Origin: Litoreibacter roseus
GTDB taxonomy: Bacteria > Pseudomonadota > Alphaproteobacteria > Rhodobacterales > Rhodobacteraceae
Assembly: GCF_009811795.1 (NCBI RefSeq)
Contig: NZ_BLJE01000007.1
Coordinates: 1 to 64,000 of the forward strand
Length of the DNA stretch: 64,000 bases
Direction: 5' to 3'
Shown one piece after another: positions 53,589-63,087 of this stretch. The first letter of the stretch is position 1, and the number at the start of each line of letters is the position of its first letter. The notes beneath the pieces are model-generated. The model made no database searches, was not told the origin of the DNA, and worked only from the letters and a program-made list of their open reading frames with translations. Both the position numbers and the translations under genes were made by a program.

Positions 53589-54800
53589 TTACCATTCTTC
53601 CTGCGCTGCGTCCCAAAGGTGACGTGCGATTGGTAGAGGCTCTATTCCAGAAACTGTTTTTGTCGAAGCTGTTACTGATTTCAGTTCGGAAAAGCTGCTG
53701 AGTAAGAAATCGCCAGCTTTGGTTTGCTTCTCACAGAGTTTCTGTGAGGTGATGCTTTGAACGCGAATTTTACGCGGAGCGTTCGGATCTGTTTCTGTGC
53801 TCAATCTGGTGGCATCTGCGCCCAGCTTGTAGATAAGATCTCCAAGAAGGACGCCAATGTAGGCACCTGCCTGACAATCAATAGGGAAATGAACACCTGC
53901 AACGACCCGGTTTGTCGAAATCCGGTGCGCCAAAAGAAACGGCAACTTTATGTCTTTGGAAGCAAAAGAGACCTCTTCAATTTTATCAGTGTTGTTCAGC
54001 GTCATGAAATGGTTCAACACGGTGGCCACGGCAAACGCTTCGATGGAATGCCCCGCAGGAAAGGACGAATGATCCGGTGTCTGGATGATCGGTTGTACCT
54101 CTGTGGCGTAATCAACTGGCCGCTTCTGACGAAGGTGATACTTCATCAACGAAGCCACATGAATCGCAACGGATAGAGCAACCGAAAGATAAAGGAGCGT
54201 CTTACTGCGACGGCCATTGTCGAGGTATGCATGGGCCCCAAAAAATGACAACATATCGCCCAGCTGAACTTGGATCTCGGCCATGCGATCTGCGCGCAGG
54301 TCAGCATAGGCGCGTACCCATTGAAGTTGATCGACAAAGTGTTGTGCACCCGGCCGTTCAAGTTGAACTAAACTTTGGGCTGTGGGAGTTCCAGCCAGAT
54401 CATGCATATAAATCAGATTGGCTTTGCCCTGCGCGATTGTAGCGTCTGTTTCCTTGACCCCAAGCACGGCCAGTCTGCTGCGAAGTTCACAATCAAGCAG
54501 CATGGCCTGCGTCGGCACGCGTATTTGCTCAAGGTAATTTTCGTCCGTCTCAAACGCATTTACCGCGTTTGTAGGAGTGCCCGGCCAGTAATTGATTAAC
54601 CCGTCCCGAGTGGTGTTCAGCGCCGTGCTCAAAAACGGCGAGGCAGGTGAACCAGCGTGCCGACTCATGAAAACTTCACCAAAAGGTCCTACATCACTAG
54701 CTGTACCTGCACCGGGTCCCGTTCCCGGCCCTGGTCCTGTGCCAGGACCTGTCCCCGGCCCTGTGCCTGGTCCCGTGCCGGGCCCTGTTGAAATAGCCAT
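53589..54800 (-). CDS. PAP2/vanadium-haloperoxidase-fold protein with GPGT repeats
   Basis: 403-aa protein of the PAP2 phosphatase/haloperoxidase superfamily: KYHLRQKRP, FPAGHS and RVVAGVHFPID provide the three active-site motifs, with SGH replaced by AGH. Residues about 5-31 are a Gly-Pro-Gly-Thr tandem repeat encoded by near-identical 12-base units. No signal peptide; one weakly hydrophobic segment near 210. It starts the leftward module; its promoter region faces that of the SARP-like regulator (165 bases between). Confidence 0.82.
   Translation of the reverse strand: MAISTGPGTGPGTGPGTGPGTGPGPGTGPGAGTASDVGPFGEVFMSRHAGSPASPFLSTALNTTRDGLINYWPGTPTNAVNAFETDENYLEQIRVPTQAMLLDCELRSRLAVLGVKETDATIAQGKANLIYMHDLAGTPTAQSLVQLERPGAQHFVDQLQWVRAYADLRADRMAEIQVQLGDMLSFFGAHAYLDNGRRSKTLLYLSVALSVAIHVASLMKYHLRQKRPVDYATEVQPIIQTPDHSSFPAGHSIEAFAVATVLNHFMTLNNTDKIEEVSFASKDIKLPFLLAHRISTNRVVAGVHFPIDCQAGAYIGVLLGDLIYKLGADATRLSTETDPNAPRKIRVQSITSQKLCEKQTKAGDFLLSSFSELKSVTASTKTVSGIEPLPIARHLWDAAQEEW
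54711..54786. repeat. Tandem 12-base repeats coding for Gly-Pro-Gly-Thr
   Basis: About six degenerate copies of a 12-base G+C-rich unit in the first codons of the PAP2-like gene. Such tracts change copy number by slippage; each unit is in frame so length changes would not break the gene. Confidence 0.7.
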
Positions 54801-54964
54801 TTGTTATCCTCCCCTTATTACACGTCCAAAGCGAAAGCTGTGAAATCATGGGAGTCAATGCTTCTTCCCTTGCGCCAACTAACTTTTAACGCATTAATAA
54901 CGGTGTTGGATATTGGGAGCCAAATTCTCTACACTATTTGAGCAAGTTTTGAGGATGAACAGTA

Positions 54965-56554
54965 TTGAAGATAGTTGCTTATTTGAGTGGTCCGTTTCGG
55001 TTGGAGACAGATTCCGGCGATGATTTGACGCCTATGTCCGCGAAGGTTTGCGGCCTTGTGCTATTGCTTTTGACGTCCCCAAATGGAAGCCGCGAACGCG
55101 CTTGGCTCCAAGACAAGCTCTGGAGCGACCGGGGTCAAGATCAAAGCGCTGGAAGTCTGCGCCAGGCGGTGTTCCAATTTAAGAAGGCTCTTGGCATCCA
55201 TTCGGAATTATTGAAGTCAACGAAACGCAGAGTCTCGCTTGATCTGTCTGAGGTCTCGATAAGCGAAGATTGCTCCGGCGAATTTGCAGAGGGGATCGAT
55301 GTTCGAGACGTGGAATTTGAGAGCTGGCTTACTGTCGAGCGATCCAATCGATCGGAGCTTAACAAGACGGACAGACCACCAAGAAAGTTGGACTACAAGC
55401 TTGCAGCGGTGCCTCCAACAGTAACACTGGCGATAGAGACGGCGGCGGCACCTAATGCTTTGGCTGGTTGGTTCACAGAAGTCATAGCGGATCATTGTTC
55501 AACGCTGCTCAACCAAGTTATCGGAGCCAATGTAATCGCGCCTAACGCTATTGCGCAAAGCGAGCCTGCATTTCAGCTGACGCTTAGCGCGATCCAAGGC
55601 GAAAATGAATGGATCTTTTTGCGTGCCCGACTAAGCGAAGCGCCCCTTAATATACAGATATGGTCTGGGCATCGAGTTATAAAATCACTTCAAATATCAC
55701 CTGAGCAGGACGACGATGTCCTGCAGATGATTTTCGAGATTTGTGAAACGATCCGTGAAAAGTACAGTAGACGCCCAATCCTTTCCAGCAATGATCCGCC
55801 ACTGCTGAACGCGCAGGCGATTACAAACATGTTCACCATGACTGAACAAGGTGCAGGAGCCGCGGACCTTCTGCTCATAAACGCCCATGACAGCGCCCCG
55901 CATGCGACCCATCTTGCCTGGCGCGCTCAGATTCGAGTGATCCAGTATTTTGAAAAGTATAGGGGAAAGGATGTAAGCCTTTTGGAAGAGAGCCGTACCC
56001 TTTCTACTCAGGCGTTAGAGAAAGAACCGAATAATTCCACGGTGCTGGCTCTAGCTGCCAATACGATGAATTACTTGGAAGGACGTCTAGAAGACGCTTT
56101 GGCGCTAGCGACTCGAGCCGTCGAACTAAATTCCGGAAATCCGTTTGCATGGTGGACGTTGGCCGCTGCTCAACTTAGCAACGATGATCTGCGTCTGGCC
56201 TACGAATCTTCTCTGAAATCAAGACATTTGCTGCGAGGATCGACTCTTGAATTTCTTCCAGAAAGTATTCTTGGAGGTGCGGCGCTTGCGATGGGCAAAG
56301 AGGCAGAAGCATTGCATCATTTCGAACGTTCACTGTCTTTCAGACCCTCGTTCAAACCGTCCTTGCGTTACGCCCTAGGCTTGAATGTAAAACAAGGAAA
56401 CGTTGCCCGTGCACGCGCACTCGCGAAAGATTTGGGCAATCAAGAAACCGGGTTCAAACCAGATCAGTTGATGGAAGACGGAAAGTATCCGACATCATTG
56501 TTTAGGCGGGATAACAATATTGATTTTAGAGCTCTTCGAGACCTCATTGAGTAG
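54965..56554 (+). CDS. SARP/BTAD-like transcriptional regulator with TPRs
   Basis: 529-aa regulator. An N-terminal OmpR/SARP-type winged helix (about residues 1-90: LSGPFRLETDSG..., LWSD, SAGSLRQAVFQFKKAL) is followed by a variable region and tetratricopeptide-like helices (about 330-500). This matches the family of alphaproteobacterial one-component activators near the CadC/SARP group. TTG 54965 is the start, with GAGG about 10 bases upstream; no in-frame ATG fits. It diverges from the PAP2-protease-haloperoxidase operon and probably controls it. Confidence 0.82.
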   Translation: MKIVAYLSGPFRLETDSGDDLTPMSAKVCGLVLLLLTSPNGSRERAWLQDKLWSDRGQDQSAGSLRQAVFQFKKALGIHSELLKSTKRRVSLDLSEVSISEDCSGEFAEGIDVRDVEFESWLTVERSNRSELNKTDRPPRKLDYKLAAVPPTVTLAIETAAAPNALAGWFTEVIADHCSTLLNQVIGANVIAPNAIAQSEPAFQLTLSAIQGENEWIFLRARLSEAPLNIQIWSGHRVIKSLQISPEQDDDVLQMIFEICETIREKYSRRPILSSNDPPLLNAQAITNMFTMTEQGAGAADLLLINAHDSAPHATHLAWRAQIRVIQYFEKYRGKDVSLLEESRTLSTQALEKEPNNSTVLALAANTMNYLEGRLEDALALATRAVELNSGNPFAWWTLAAAQLSNDDLRLAYESSLKSRHLLRGSTLEFLPESILGGAALAMGKEAEALHHFERSLSFRPSFKPSLRYALGLNVKQGNVARARALAKDLGNQETGFKPDQLMEDGKYPTSLFRRDNNIDFRALRDLIE

Positions 56555-56628
56555 AAATTGGTACATTTCACTACAATATGATTGACGCACAACTTGAACT
56601 TCGTGAATGTTCCATCCCAAGATTAGTA

Positions 56629-56649
56629 ACGATAACTAGGAATTATCGT
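56629..56649. repeat. Inverted repeat left of the PNP-STAND-HD gene
   Basis: ACGATAA-N7-TTATCGT. The surrounding 24 bases (56625-56648) match, in inverted orientation, 60361-60384 at 20 of 24 positions. The pair brackets the leftward 1120-codon gene. Lies between convergent genes, so it is not a promoter operator. Confidence 0.6.
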
Positions 56650-56743
56650 CTCCAGATAGTAATGTGCGCTGGCAAGCTTCCGTGTAGCGTCGACATTATG
56701 CCAAAGTGACAGATCCAAATTCTAAAATTGCCGACTTTGTTAT

Positions 56744-59700
56744 TTACTCGACGCCGGCACGTGCAAGGATTGTTTGGGCAAACCGCCGGACCTTTACATC
56801 TGAGATTCGACTGAAGTTCTCCGACAAAAAGTGTTGGAATTCGTCGGTCGACTCGAATTTTTCTTTGTAAAAAAGTGCTTGAAAAATCGCGTCAAGTTTA
56901 TCGAACGCAACAGCTAGCCTGGCCTCTTGGGAAGTCCCCTCAGAAAAGTCCTCGAACCTCTCACCAAATGTCCTGAGATTTGAATAGTCGCCATAGACCC
57001 TCATTGCATCAATGAGTGCAATAGCATGTTTCTCTTCCTCTCTTTTGGTCTGATCACTTGGATGAAAGTCACCGACAAAAGCCTCGCCAATGTCATGTGT
57101 TAGCAAAAGGTCCTTCACCCTGTAATGTTCTTGAAGCGTCATATGTGGGTAAAGGTCTGGAAGTAGTATATCCGCGAGGATGAGTGAACCCAGAACATGA
57201 CTACCAACCGTCTCAACACCTTCGACCTCTGTTCCAAATCCGCGAGATACCCAGCCAAACCGTGGAATAGTCTTAATCTTGTAAAGGTTCTCAATGACAT
57301 CAACTAAGTCATAGCGATCAAACTGCAGGGCATGCTCAAGCACATGGAGGAAGCCTGTCAACTGTTCGCCAATATCGATCAGAAAGTTCTTAAGCTGTTG
57401 TAAGATTTCACTAGCTTCCGAAACCTCCCACTCAGAAAGCAAACCTTGCTCGTGTTTGCTCTTTAGGATGCAAAAGTATGTCAGGATGTGAATTTTGTGA
57501 ACTTGAGAGAAAGTCTTTTGAGTGATGGCCGCACGAATTCTGTGTTGAAGGACTCCACGTGTTCTCTTCCAGGCCTCAGAGGTTTCATCGAGCTCTAATC
57601 TAACGCTAATGCTAGCTGACCCAAATGACCGGGCCGGATGATCGCCATAATATTCTAGGTGAAACGTGCGATTAAGACTTTCTTCGACAGGGTCGTTGAT
57701 GACCCGCCTGATGTACTCAGAAGTCAAATCGGCATCACCAGAGTAGGCTGCGCTGATAAAATGGGTTCGTGTGGCGAGGCGTAAGAACTTATCTTCGTTG
57801 CTTACAGCAGAAATTGTGCGCACGTCTTTTGCTGATGTTTCAGATAAGTCGTTCTCGAGCAAGAAATCAGTAAGCTTGAATATGTCTTTTGCTATGGATT
57901 TCCCATTGGGAGATACAGCACGACCTGCCAGATACAACGCGAAAGATAGGCTTGGCCCCTTGAGTTTGTCGCAAATAGATACCGCGGACCTTAGTAGTCT
58001 CTCTTCTAATTCTTCGTTGTGAAGTAGGTCCTTGATGCTAGAAGTTACATCACAACCAAAAACGATCGAATAAAAATCCTCATGGTCAATCTCAAGGCTC
58101 TTGAATAATTGGTGACTACCATCCGGTGGAAACTCCATAAGGTGCGCCACGGCGTTCGCAATGAAGCTTGTTTGTACAAGCTTCGGAAACTGAGCAAAGT
58201 TATCATCGAAATAATCTCTATGCCATTCTCTATCTTTGGAGACACCTTTTCTCCGAAGCTCAGGAATATGCACTCGAAGAGCTTCGACACAAATATCATC
58301 AAAACTGATTCCTGATTTTACTTTCTCCTCTCGGCGCTTCAGCTCATCTCGCATTGCATGTAAGATGAATTCAGTGCTTGAACGGCTCTGCTCAAACAAC
58401 CGCTTGCCCCGATTCTCTAAGAGCAAAGACACAACAAAAGCGTTTAGATATGGAAATCCGAGCTTTAGTGCTATTCCATATATATCTTCTGCAGTTGTGC
58501 TCTGATCTAAGTCCTGACCAGTTTCAAGCATTCCACGTATCACCGGTAAAGCTTTGCTGCGATCAAAAATGTTCGTGTTCTTTAGTCTAAACTCTGCCTC
58601 GTAGCGCTTCTTGTAGAGATATAGCCCGTCTTTATCGCCGTTCTTCGATTTGGAAGTTTCATAGTGGTCAAAACCAAAGGCCAAGACCGCTTTGCCATTC
58701 ATCCTATCTAAGACACTTAATAGAGCCTCTACGATCGGCTCCTCTCTTGGATGGCCGAAAAGTTCATCGAACAATACTATCAGTCGAGCGTCGCTGTCTT
58801 TGTAACTCTGAAGGGCTTTCTCAAAGAAGTCCAAAATTGCAATATCTGCCTGTCTTTCAGGCATTTGCTCGAAAACAATTCTTGAGTTGATATAGATAGA
58901 TTTATGCGCATCGTCTGCGATGTTGAGCTCATCTTCAACAAAGCGAAGCATGGAACTCTTGCCACAACCACCTGCTCCCTCAACTAGGAAAAGAGAGCCA
59001 TTAGGTGCACTTCGTAGTTCTTCGATGAGCTCTTCGTAGGTGACAGGAGCCTGATCAGCATTGTTCTTTTTTCTCAAATTTGAAAATCTACTGTTTTTTG
59101 CATCTGAAAGCGAAGATCTATCAATATTTTGACCCGGATAGCCATCGGCGTAATGGCTGCTGGACAAATTAAGTTGTTCAGTGCTGGGCTCCAGGCTTTG
59201 AGGAGGATCCTGTTTTGCACTAGGGGCCTCCTTAGTGTCCTGGAATTCATACTGATGTTCTATGAACTTTTGAAGTATCGAGACAATGTTGTTCATTGCC
59301 CATTGCCGGAAAGCGCCGCTCCCGACCGCGTCAAATTCCTTTTTTCTTTGGTCACCAGTGTCACTGACCGATCGTATTGCGATAAAATCGGGTCGAGTGC
59401 GTCGGTTCATGTTTTCGATAGCGTCGCCGACGTAGCCGCTCTCCATGTCGATCGCTAGCACATTCTTGTCCGTTCCCTTGAGGAACAACTTGAAGCTCTC
59501 TGCTTTCCCGACGAGCGGACCGACGGCGAAAGGACCGACAACAGCGTTTGGTGACTGTGATACCTCTCCTTCCGTTATCCAAGCTTTGGTTTTTTCTATG
59601 TCCGATTCCGTCAAGTGAAACCCGTGGATCGAACAAAAATCCAAGAAAGTTGGGAAGCCGACTTTGCTAAGAAACTGTGGTTCAGAAATAGAATTTCGGA

Positions 59701-60106
59701 GTTCTCGTTCAATAGGTATCGCGGAGCCACCCGCTTGCAATACATAACCTTTGCCTGACTGGACAGCGGCTCCACGTTCAGCATAAAGATTAATGTGGCT
59801 TGGAATAACGAGATCACCAAGCTTCGCATCGGTGTTCAGCCTGCCGGAAATACCGGCATTGATGACAATTCGTGGCCCATGTTGGCGGCAAGCTTCAATT
59901 GTCGCATCTCTGATTTTGCTACCCATATCATTTACAAGTACGACCACACCGTTCCGGCTTACGTTGTGTTTGTCAAAAAACGAAAACCGATACTGGCTAA
60001 ACGGACCGAGCTCTTCTTTTTCACCAAGCTCATAGAAATCATATTTTTGGAAAGTATCAAACTCCTCTGAAAGAGCTACTAAAATCACCACATCTACGCC
60101 AGTCAT
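56744..60106 (-). CDS. PNP-STAND-HD three-domain protein (AVAST/Detocs-like)
   Basis: 1120 aa. Residues 1-280: purine nucleoside phosphorylase/nucleosidase fold with INAGISGRL (82-90), the nucleoside-binding AIDMESGYV (218-226) and catalytic-Asp region RSVSD (245-249). Residues about 355-700: STAND-type NTPase, Walker A GAGGCGKSS (377-385) and Walker B LIVLFDELFG (442-451). C-terminus (about 965-1100): YfbR-like HD domain with GSHV, THDIGE and a distal FDKLDAIFQ. PNP-family effectors in CBASS, AVAST and Detocs systems cleave ATP on infection (Rousset et al. 2023). The N-terminal PNP and STAND here fit that model; a C-terminal HD on the same chain is unusual. Confidence 0.85.
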   Translation of the reverse strand: MTGVDVVILVALSEEFDTFQKYDFYELGEKEELGPFSQYRFSFFDKHNVSRNGVVVLVNDMGSKIRDATIEACRQHGPRIVINAGISGRLNTDAKLGDLVIPSHINLYAERGAAVQSGKGYVLQAGGSAIPIERELRNSISEPQFLSKVGFPTFLDFCSIHGFHLTESDIEKTKAWITEGEVSQSPNAVVGPFAVGPLVGKAESFKLFLKGTDKNVLAIDMESGYVGDAIENMNRRTRPDFIAIRSVSDTGDQRKKEFDAVGSGAFRQWAMNNIVSILQKFIEHQYEFQDTKEAPSAKQDPPQSLEPSTEQLNLSSSHYADGYPGQNIDRSSLSDAKNSRFSNLRKKNNADQAPVTYEELIEELRSAPNGSLFLVEGAGGCGKSSMLRFVEDELNIADDAHKSIYINSRIVFEQMPERQADIAILDFFEKALQSYKDSDARLIVLFDELFGHPREEPIVEALLSVLDRMNGKAVLAFGFDHYETSKSKNGDKDGLYLYKKRYEAEFRLKNTNIFDRSKALPVIRGMLETGQDLDQSTTAEDIYGIALKLGFPYLNAFVVSLLLENRGKRLFEQSRSSTEFILHAMRDELKRREEKVKSGISFDDICVEALRVHIPELRRKGVSKDREWHRDYFDDNFAQFPKLVQTSFIANAVAHLMEFPPDGSHQLFKSLEIDHEDFYSIVFGCDVTSSIKDLLHNEELEERLLRSAVSICDKLKGPSLSFALYLAGRAVSPNGKSIAKDIFKLTDFLLENDLSETSAKDVRTISAVSNEDKFLRLATRTHFISAAYSGDADLTSEYIRRVINDPVEESLNRTFHLEYYGDHPARSFGSASISVRLELDETSEAWKRTRGVLQHRIRAAITQKTFSQVHKIHILTYFCILKSKHEQGLLSEWEVSEASEILQQLKNFLIDIGEQLTGFLHVLEHALQFDRYDLVDVIENLYKIKTIPRFGWVSRGFGTEVEGVETVGSHVLGSLILADILLPDLYPHMTLQEHYRVKDLLLTHDIGEAFVGDFHPSDQTKREEEKHAIALIDAMRVYGDYSNLRTFGERFEDFSEGTSQEARLAVAFDKLDAIFQALFYKEKFESTDEFQHFLSENFSRISDVKVRRFAQTILARAGVE

Positions 60107-60359
60107 TCAGGAATCCCTTGATTTGAAACGCCTTAAGACTATCGAACTCCGTCGCTTTAACAATGCGCAACCGATAAAAATCTGCCGCCGCCGAACCTGT
60201 GGTCCATGAGAACGTCGGAGCCATCTGCTTCCAACTCCTAGTTTGACGGAGTCCGAGCATCAGCAGTCATTTTATAGAGTTTCGGATCAATTTTTTGGGG
60301 ATTCATATGTTGGTCGGTGACATTTTTCAGGGGTATCCCGGCCGCCGGCAAGGAACGCA

Positions 60360-60380
60360 CTGATAATTCTCGGTTATCGT
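60360..60380. repeat. Inverted repeat right of the PNP-STAND-HD gene
   Basis: CTGATAA-N7-TTATCGT on the plus strand, i.e. a CGATAA/TTATCG-type palindrome with mismatches. It is in inverted orientation relative to the copy at 56629, so the two frame the gene like terminal repeats. Confidence 0.55.
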
Positions 60381-60424
60381 TACTCCAAGCCGCTTGTCCG
60401 TAGAATGGGCAAGGCGGTAACGAT
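60376..60424. repeat. Cruciform-like imperfect inverted repeat
   Basis: ATCGTTAC (60376-60383) pairs with GTAACGAT (60417-60424) and an inner stem CCGC/GCGG-like segment (about 60390-60416) continues it. It resembles structured recombination sites, but integron attC features were not convincing. Confidence 0.4.
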
Positions 60425-60516
60425 GATAGGCCCCAACTAAATCTCCAAAAGGGACATTTCGGTTGACCGTGCTTCTGCCAAGGTGTGCGGACTTCTTTGC
60501 CCTTCGGATGTTATGG

Positions 60517-61443
60517 TTAGATGTCGGCATTTACTGCAATGTCGACATCCCGGCTCACGGCTTCGATTAGTTTCCGTAGCCAACGGTGCGCGGGGTCACT
60601 ATCATTACGTCCGTGCCAGAGCATGGTTTCCCTATATCCAGCAACGTCAATCGGTACCGGAAAGCTGCGCACGCATTTCCACGCGATCAGGCGCGCGACG
60701 CGGGTCGGCATCGTGGCCAGCATATCCGTTTGCGCGATCAGTTCGGGCACCACTAGATTGTAGGGCAGGCTTATAGCAACCTGCCGCTTCAATCCGTAAT
60801 CTGCTAATAGGCGATCCATGAAACCACGCGTGTCGCCGGCCATAGTGACGAGGATGTGCGGATATTTCATGAACTGTCCGAGAGTCAAATCGTCGCGGAT
60901 TTCTGGGTGGTTTTCGGAAGCGAGGCAGATATAATTTTCTTTAAACAGATCCAGCCGTTGGATGGCTGCAGGCGCGTCAGGTAGGATCGTCAACGCGATA
61001 TCGAGGTCTCCCTTTTCCAGAGCTTCCGCGACAGTAAGGCGATTTTCAAAGCGGATCACAAGCGTCACTCGTGGTGCAATTTTACGCAGCCGTTGCATTA
61101 AAGGCGGTAGTAACGTCACCGCGATGTGATCTGTTGCTGAAATCCGAAACGTTCGGTGAGACGTTTCTGGCTGAAAAGCCCGGTGGCCTCCAAGAGCTGT
61201 TTCAAGCCCAGCGAGTGCAGATCGCACTGGCTCCGCAAGATCAAGCGCTTTCTCGGTGGGTTTCAGCCCTTCCTTTGTGCGCAGAAAGAGCTCATCACGC
61301 ATCAAGAGGCGTAGGTTGGCCAACCGCTTACTCATCCCGGGTTGGCTAATACCGAGACGTTTTGCTGCTTCGCCGACGCTGCGTTCAGCCATGATGGCGT
61401 CGAAAGCTACAAGCAGATTAAGATCAACAGAGGCAAGGTTCAT
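60517..61443 (-). CDS. LysR-family transcriptional regulator
   Basis: 308-aa LysR protein: winged helix about residues 5-65 (SVGEAAKRLGISQPGMSKRLANLR) and a type 2 periplasmic-binding effector domain. ATG 61443 gives the usual LysR lead (MNLASVDLNLLVAFDAI); 61461 would add six residues. It is divergent from the exported propeller gene at 61587, its likely target. Its C-terminal end is next to the 60107-60516 repeat region. Confidence 0.92.
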   Translation of the reverse strand: MNLASVDLNLLVAFDAIMAERSVGEAAKRLGISQPGMSKRLANLRLLMRDELFLRTKEGLKPTEKALDLAEPVRSALAGLETALGGHRAFQPETSHRTFRISATDHIAVTLLPPLMQRLRKIAPRVTLVIRFENRLTVAEALEKGDLDIALTILPDAPAAIQRLDLFKENYICLASENHPEIRDDLTLGQFMKYPHILVTMAGDTRGFMDRLLADYGLKRQVAISLPYNLVVPELIAQTDMLATMPTRVARLIAWKCVRSFPVPIDVAGYRETMLWHGRNDSDPAHRWLRKLIEAVSRDVDIAVNADI

Positions 61444-61586
61444 AGGGGAACAGATAACCAAAAGATATCCAATGACTAGTGTTATTCCTGAATCGTATTT
61501 GACTATGCTGTATTTCGATTTGAGATTATCCGTTCTGCATCAATCTCCTAGGGTAGTCCAATTTTTCTTCCCGAAAGGAGATACAT

Positions 61587-62876
61587 ATGCGAAACGCTCT
61601 TGCCGCTGTCATCAGCTTAGTTCTGTTGTCGTCGCCGGCTGTCGCGGAACCGGCGGCCCGATATGTCCTTGGCTTGTCAGACCTTGATATGGCCGGTACG
61701 GCTTACGAGGACGGTCAACTTGGAGTCCCGCTGGACGCCAAAGACACACTTTTGGTGTTCGATACATCCCAGCCAGACAGGCCGCTAGGCCTGATAGACG
61801 CCCCCAATTCCGTGTTTAGCCCACCTGAGGTGATGGATATTTCTCCCGATGGTACACGCGCTGTCGTGGTCGAGACACTTCAACAGCGCCGAGATGGCCA
61901 GACGAAGCTCGCCGAGTTGGAAGAAAACCCGGGCACTGCCCTACGGCTTTACGATTTGTCTGATCCTGCCCAACTCAAGCTGATTGCTGAAACCGAGGTT
62001 CCGGCGCGTCCTCAAGCCGTGAGCTTCAATGCTGCTGGCGACATGGTTGCAGTTGTGGGGTTGACGTCGGACAATGGGCTAACTCTTGTAGAGGTTGACG
62101 AGGGATTTGGTACCCCGCAAACATTTAGCCTCAATCTCACAGATCGCGGTGATATTCCTTTCGATCTCGCTCACAATGTACAGTTCCATCCCACCGAAGA
62201 CATCTTAGCCGTGAACCTGACGTTGCGGAACCAGGTAGTATTCTACCGGGTCGGCCGTGACGATGCGGGTGGGCCCAATGGTATTACGCAATGGGGCAAT
62301 CTCGTCGCGACCAACAAATTTCCGATGGGTGGACTCTTCACGCCTAATGGGCGGCACTACATCACCAGTGACCTCATGTGGGGTGCGGACGTGCAGCGGT
62401 TCTATGGGATTGTCGGACAGGGAACCCTCACCTCAATCCGAGTGGCCGAGCCGGACGCCGCTGAACCAGCCCACTTTATTCAAGGCATTCAAACTGGCGG
62501 CTTTCAGGCTGAAACGCTGGCGATCAGTCCGGACGGCTCTATGATCGCAACCAGCAACCTGCGGACGACGGGCCTGCCACAGGACAATGCGCTATTTGAT
62601 GCCGCGGCATCGGTATCCCTCTATGCACTTGACGCTGAGACCGGGGGGATGACCTTGATTGAAGAAGAGTTTTTCGACGCGCATCTGCCACAAGGACTGG
62701 CCTTCGATCCCGGAGGAGACCACCTCTACGTTGGCGTGAACGAGTACTTCGATGCCACTGACCCTGTGACCCGCGCCGGGATCGAGCTTTGGGAAGTCTC
62801 GACTGAGGGTTTGGACCGCACATCAATTCGGATGCCGGCGCCAAGAGGTGTCCACGTTGTGCGCGTGATCGAATAA
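61587..62876 (+). CDS. Exported beta-propeller protein (lactonase/YVTN-like)
   Basis: 429-aa exported protein: signal peptide about residues 1-20 (SPAVAE), then repeated blade motifs such as SPDGTRAVVVE, AAGDMVAVVG, SPDGSMIATSN and DPGGDHLYVGV, typical of a seven-bladed YVTN/lactonase-like propeller. Ribosome site AAGGAG lies 6 bases before the ATG. Activity is unknown. It is divergent from the LysR gene and probably controlled by it. Confidence 0.88.
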   Translation: MRNALAAVISLVLLSSPAVAEPAARYVLGLSDLDMAGTAYEDGQLGVPLDAKDTLLVFDTSQPDRPLGLIDAPNSVFSPPEVMDISPDGTRAVVVETLQQRRDGQTKLAELEENPGTALRLYDLSDPAQLKLIAETEVPARPQAVSFNAAGDMVAVVGLTSDNGLTLVEVDEGFGTPQTFSLNLTDRGDIPFDLAHNVQFHPTEDILAVNLTLRNQVVFYRVGRDDAGGPNGITQWGNLVATNKFPMGGLFTPNGRHYITSDLMWGADVQRFYGIVGQGTLTSIRVAEPDAAEPAHFIQGIQTGGFQAETLAISPDGSMIATSNLRTTGLPQDNALFDAAASVSLYALDAETGGMTLIEEEFFDAHLPQGLAFDPGGDHLYVGVNEYFDATDPVTRAGIELWEVSTEGLDRTSIRMPAPRGVHVVRVIE

Positions 62877-63087
62877 GGAAGCGCCACGTGTAAAGAAACA
62901 AAGTACCATCCTACGAGTGGCAGCTAAGAACTGTTAGGTTGCCATTCGGAGTGTCTTGGCAAAATTGGTGTGGGCAATGGACTATGGTTAGGGGGTTGCG
63001 GTTGTTTAACTCGATCCACTTCCCGATACCGACCTTGGCCACCAAACCTGATCTCTAGGCGCGCAAATCCGACCTTTTAAGCGAAGG

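Larger units (their letters stand above)
60107..60516. other. Gene-free region with two inverted-repeat elements
   Basis: 410 bases between the STAND gene start and the LysR stop. No gene is convincing. It holds the second 24-base inverted repeat and a longer cruciform-like element, and presumably the STAND-gene promoter. Confidence 0.5.

Noticed and set aside
60376-60424. Integron attC site
   Set aside because: Overall cruciform shape is suggestive, but R/L boxes and the GTTRRRY core are not convincing and no IntI-type integrase is seen.
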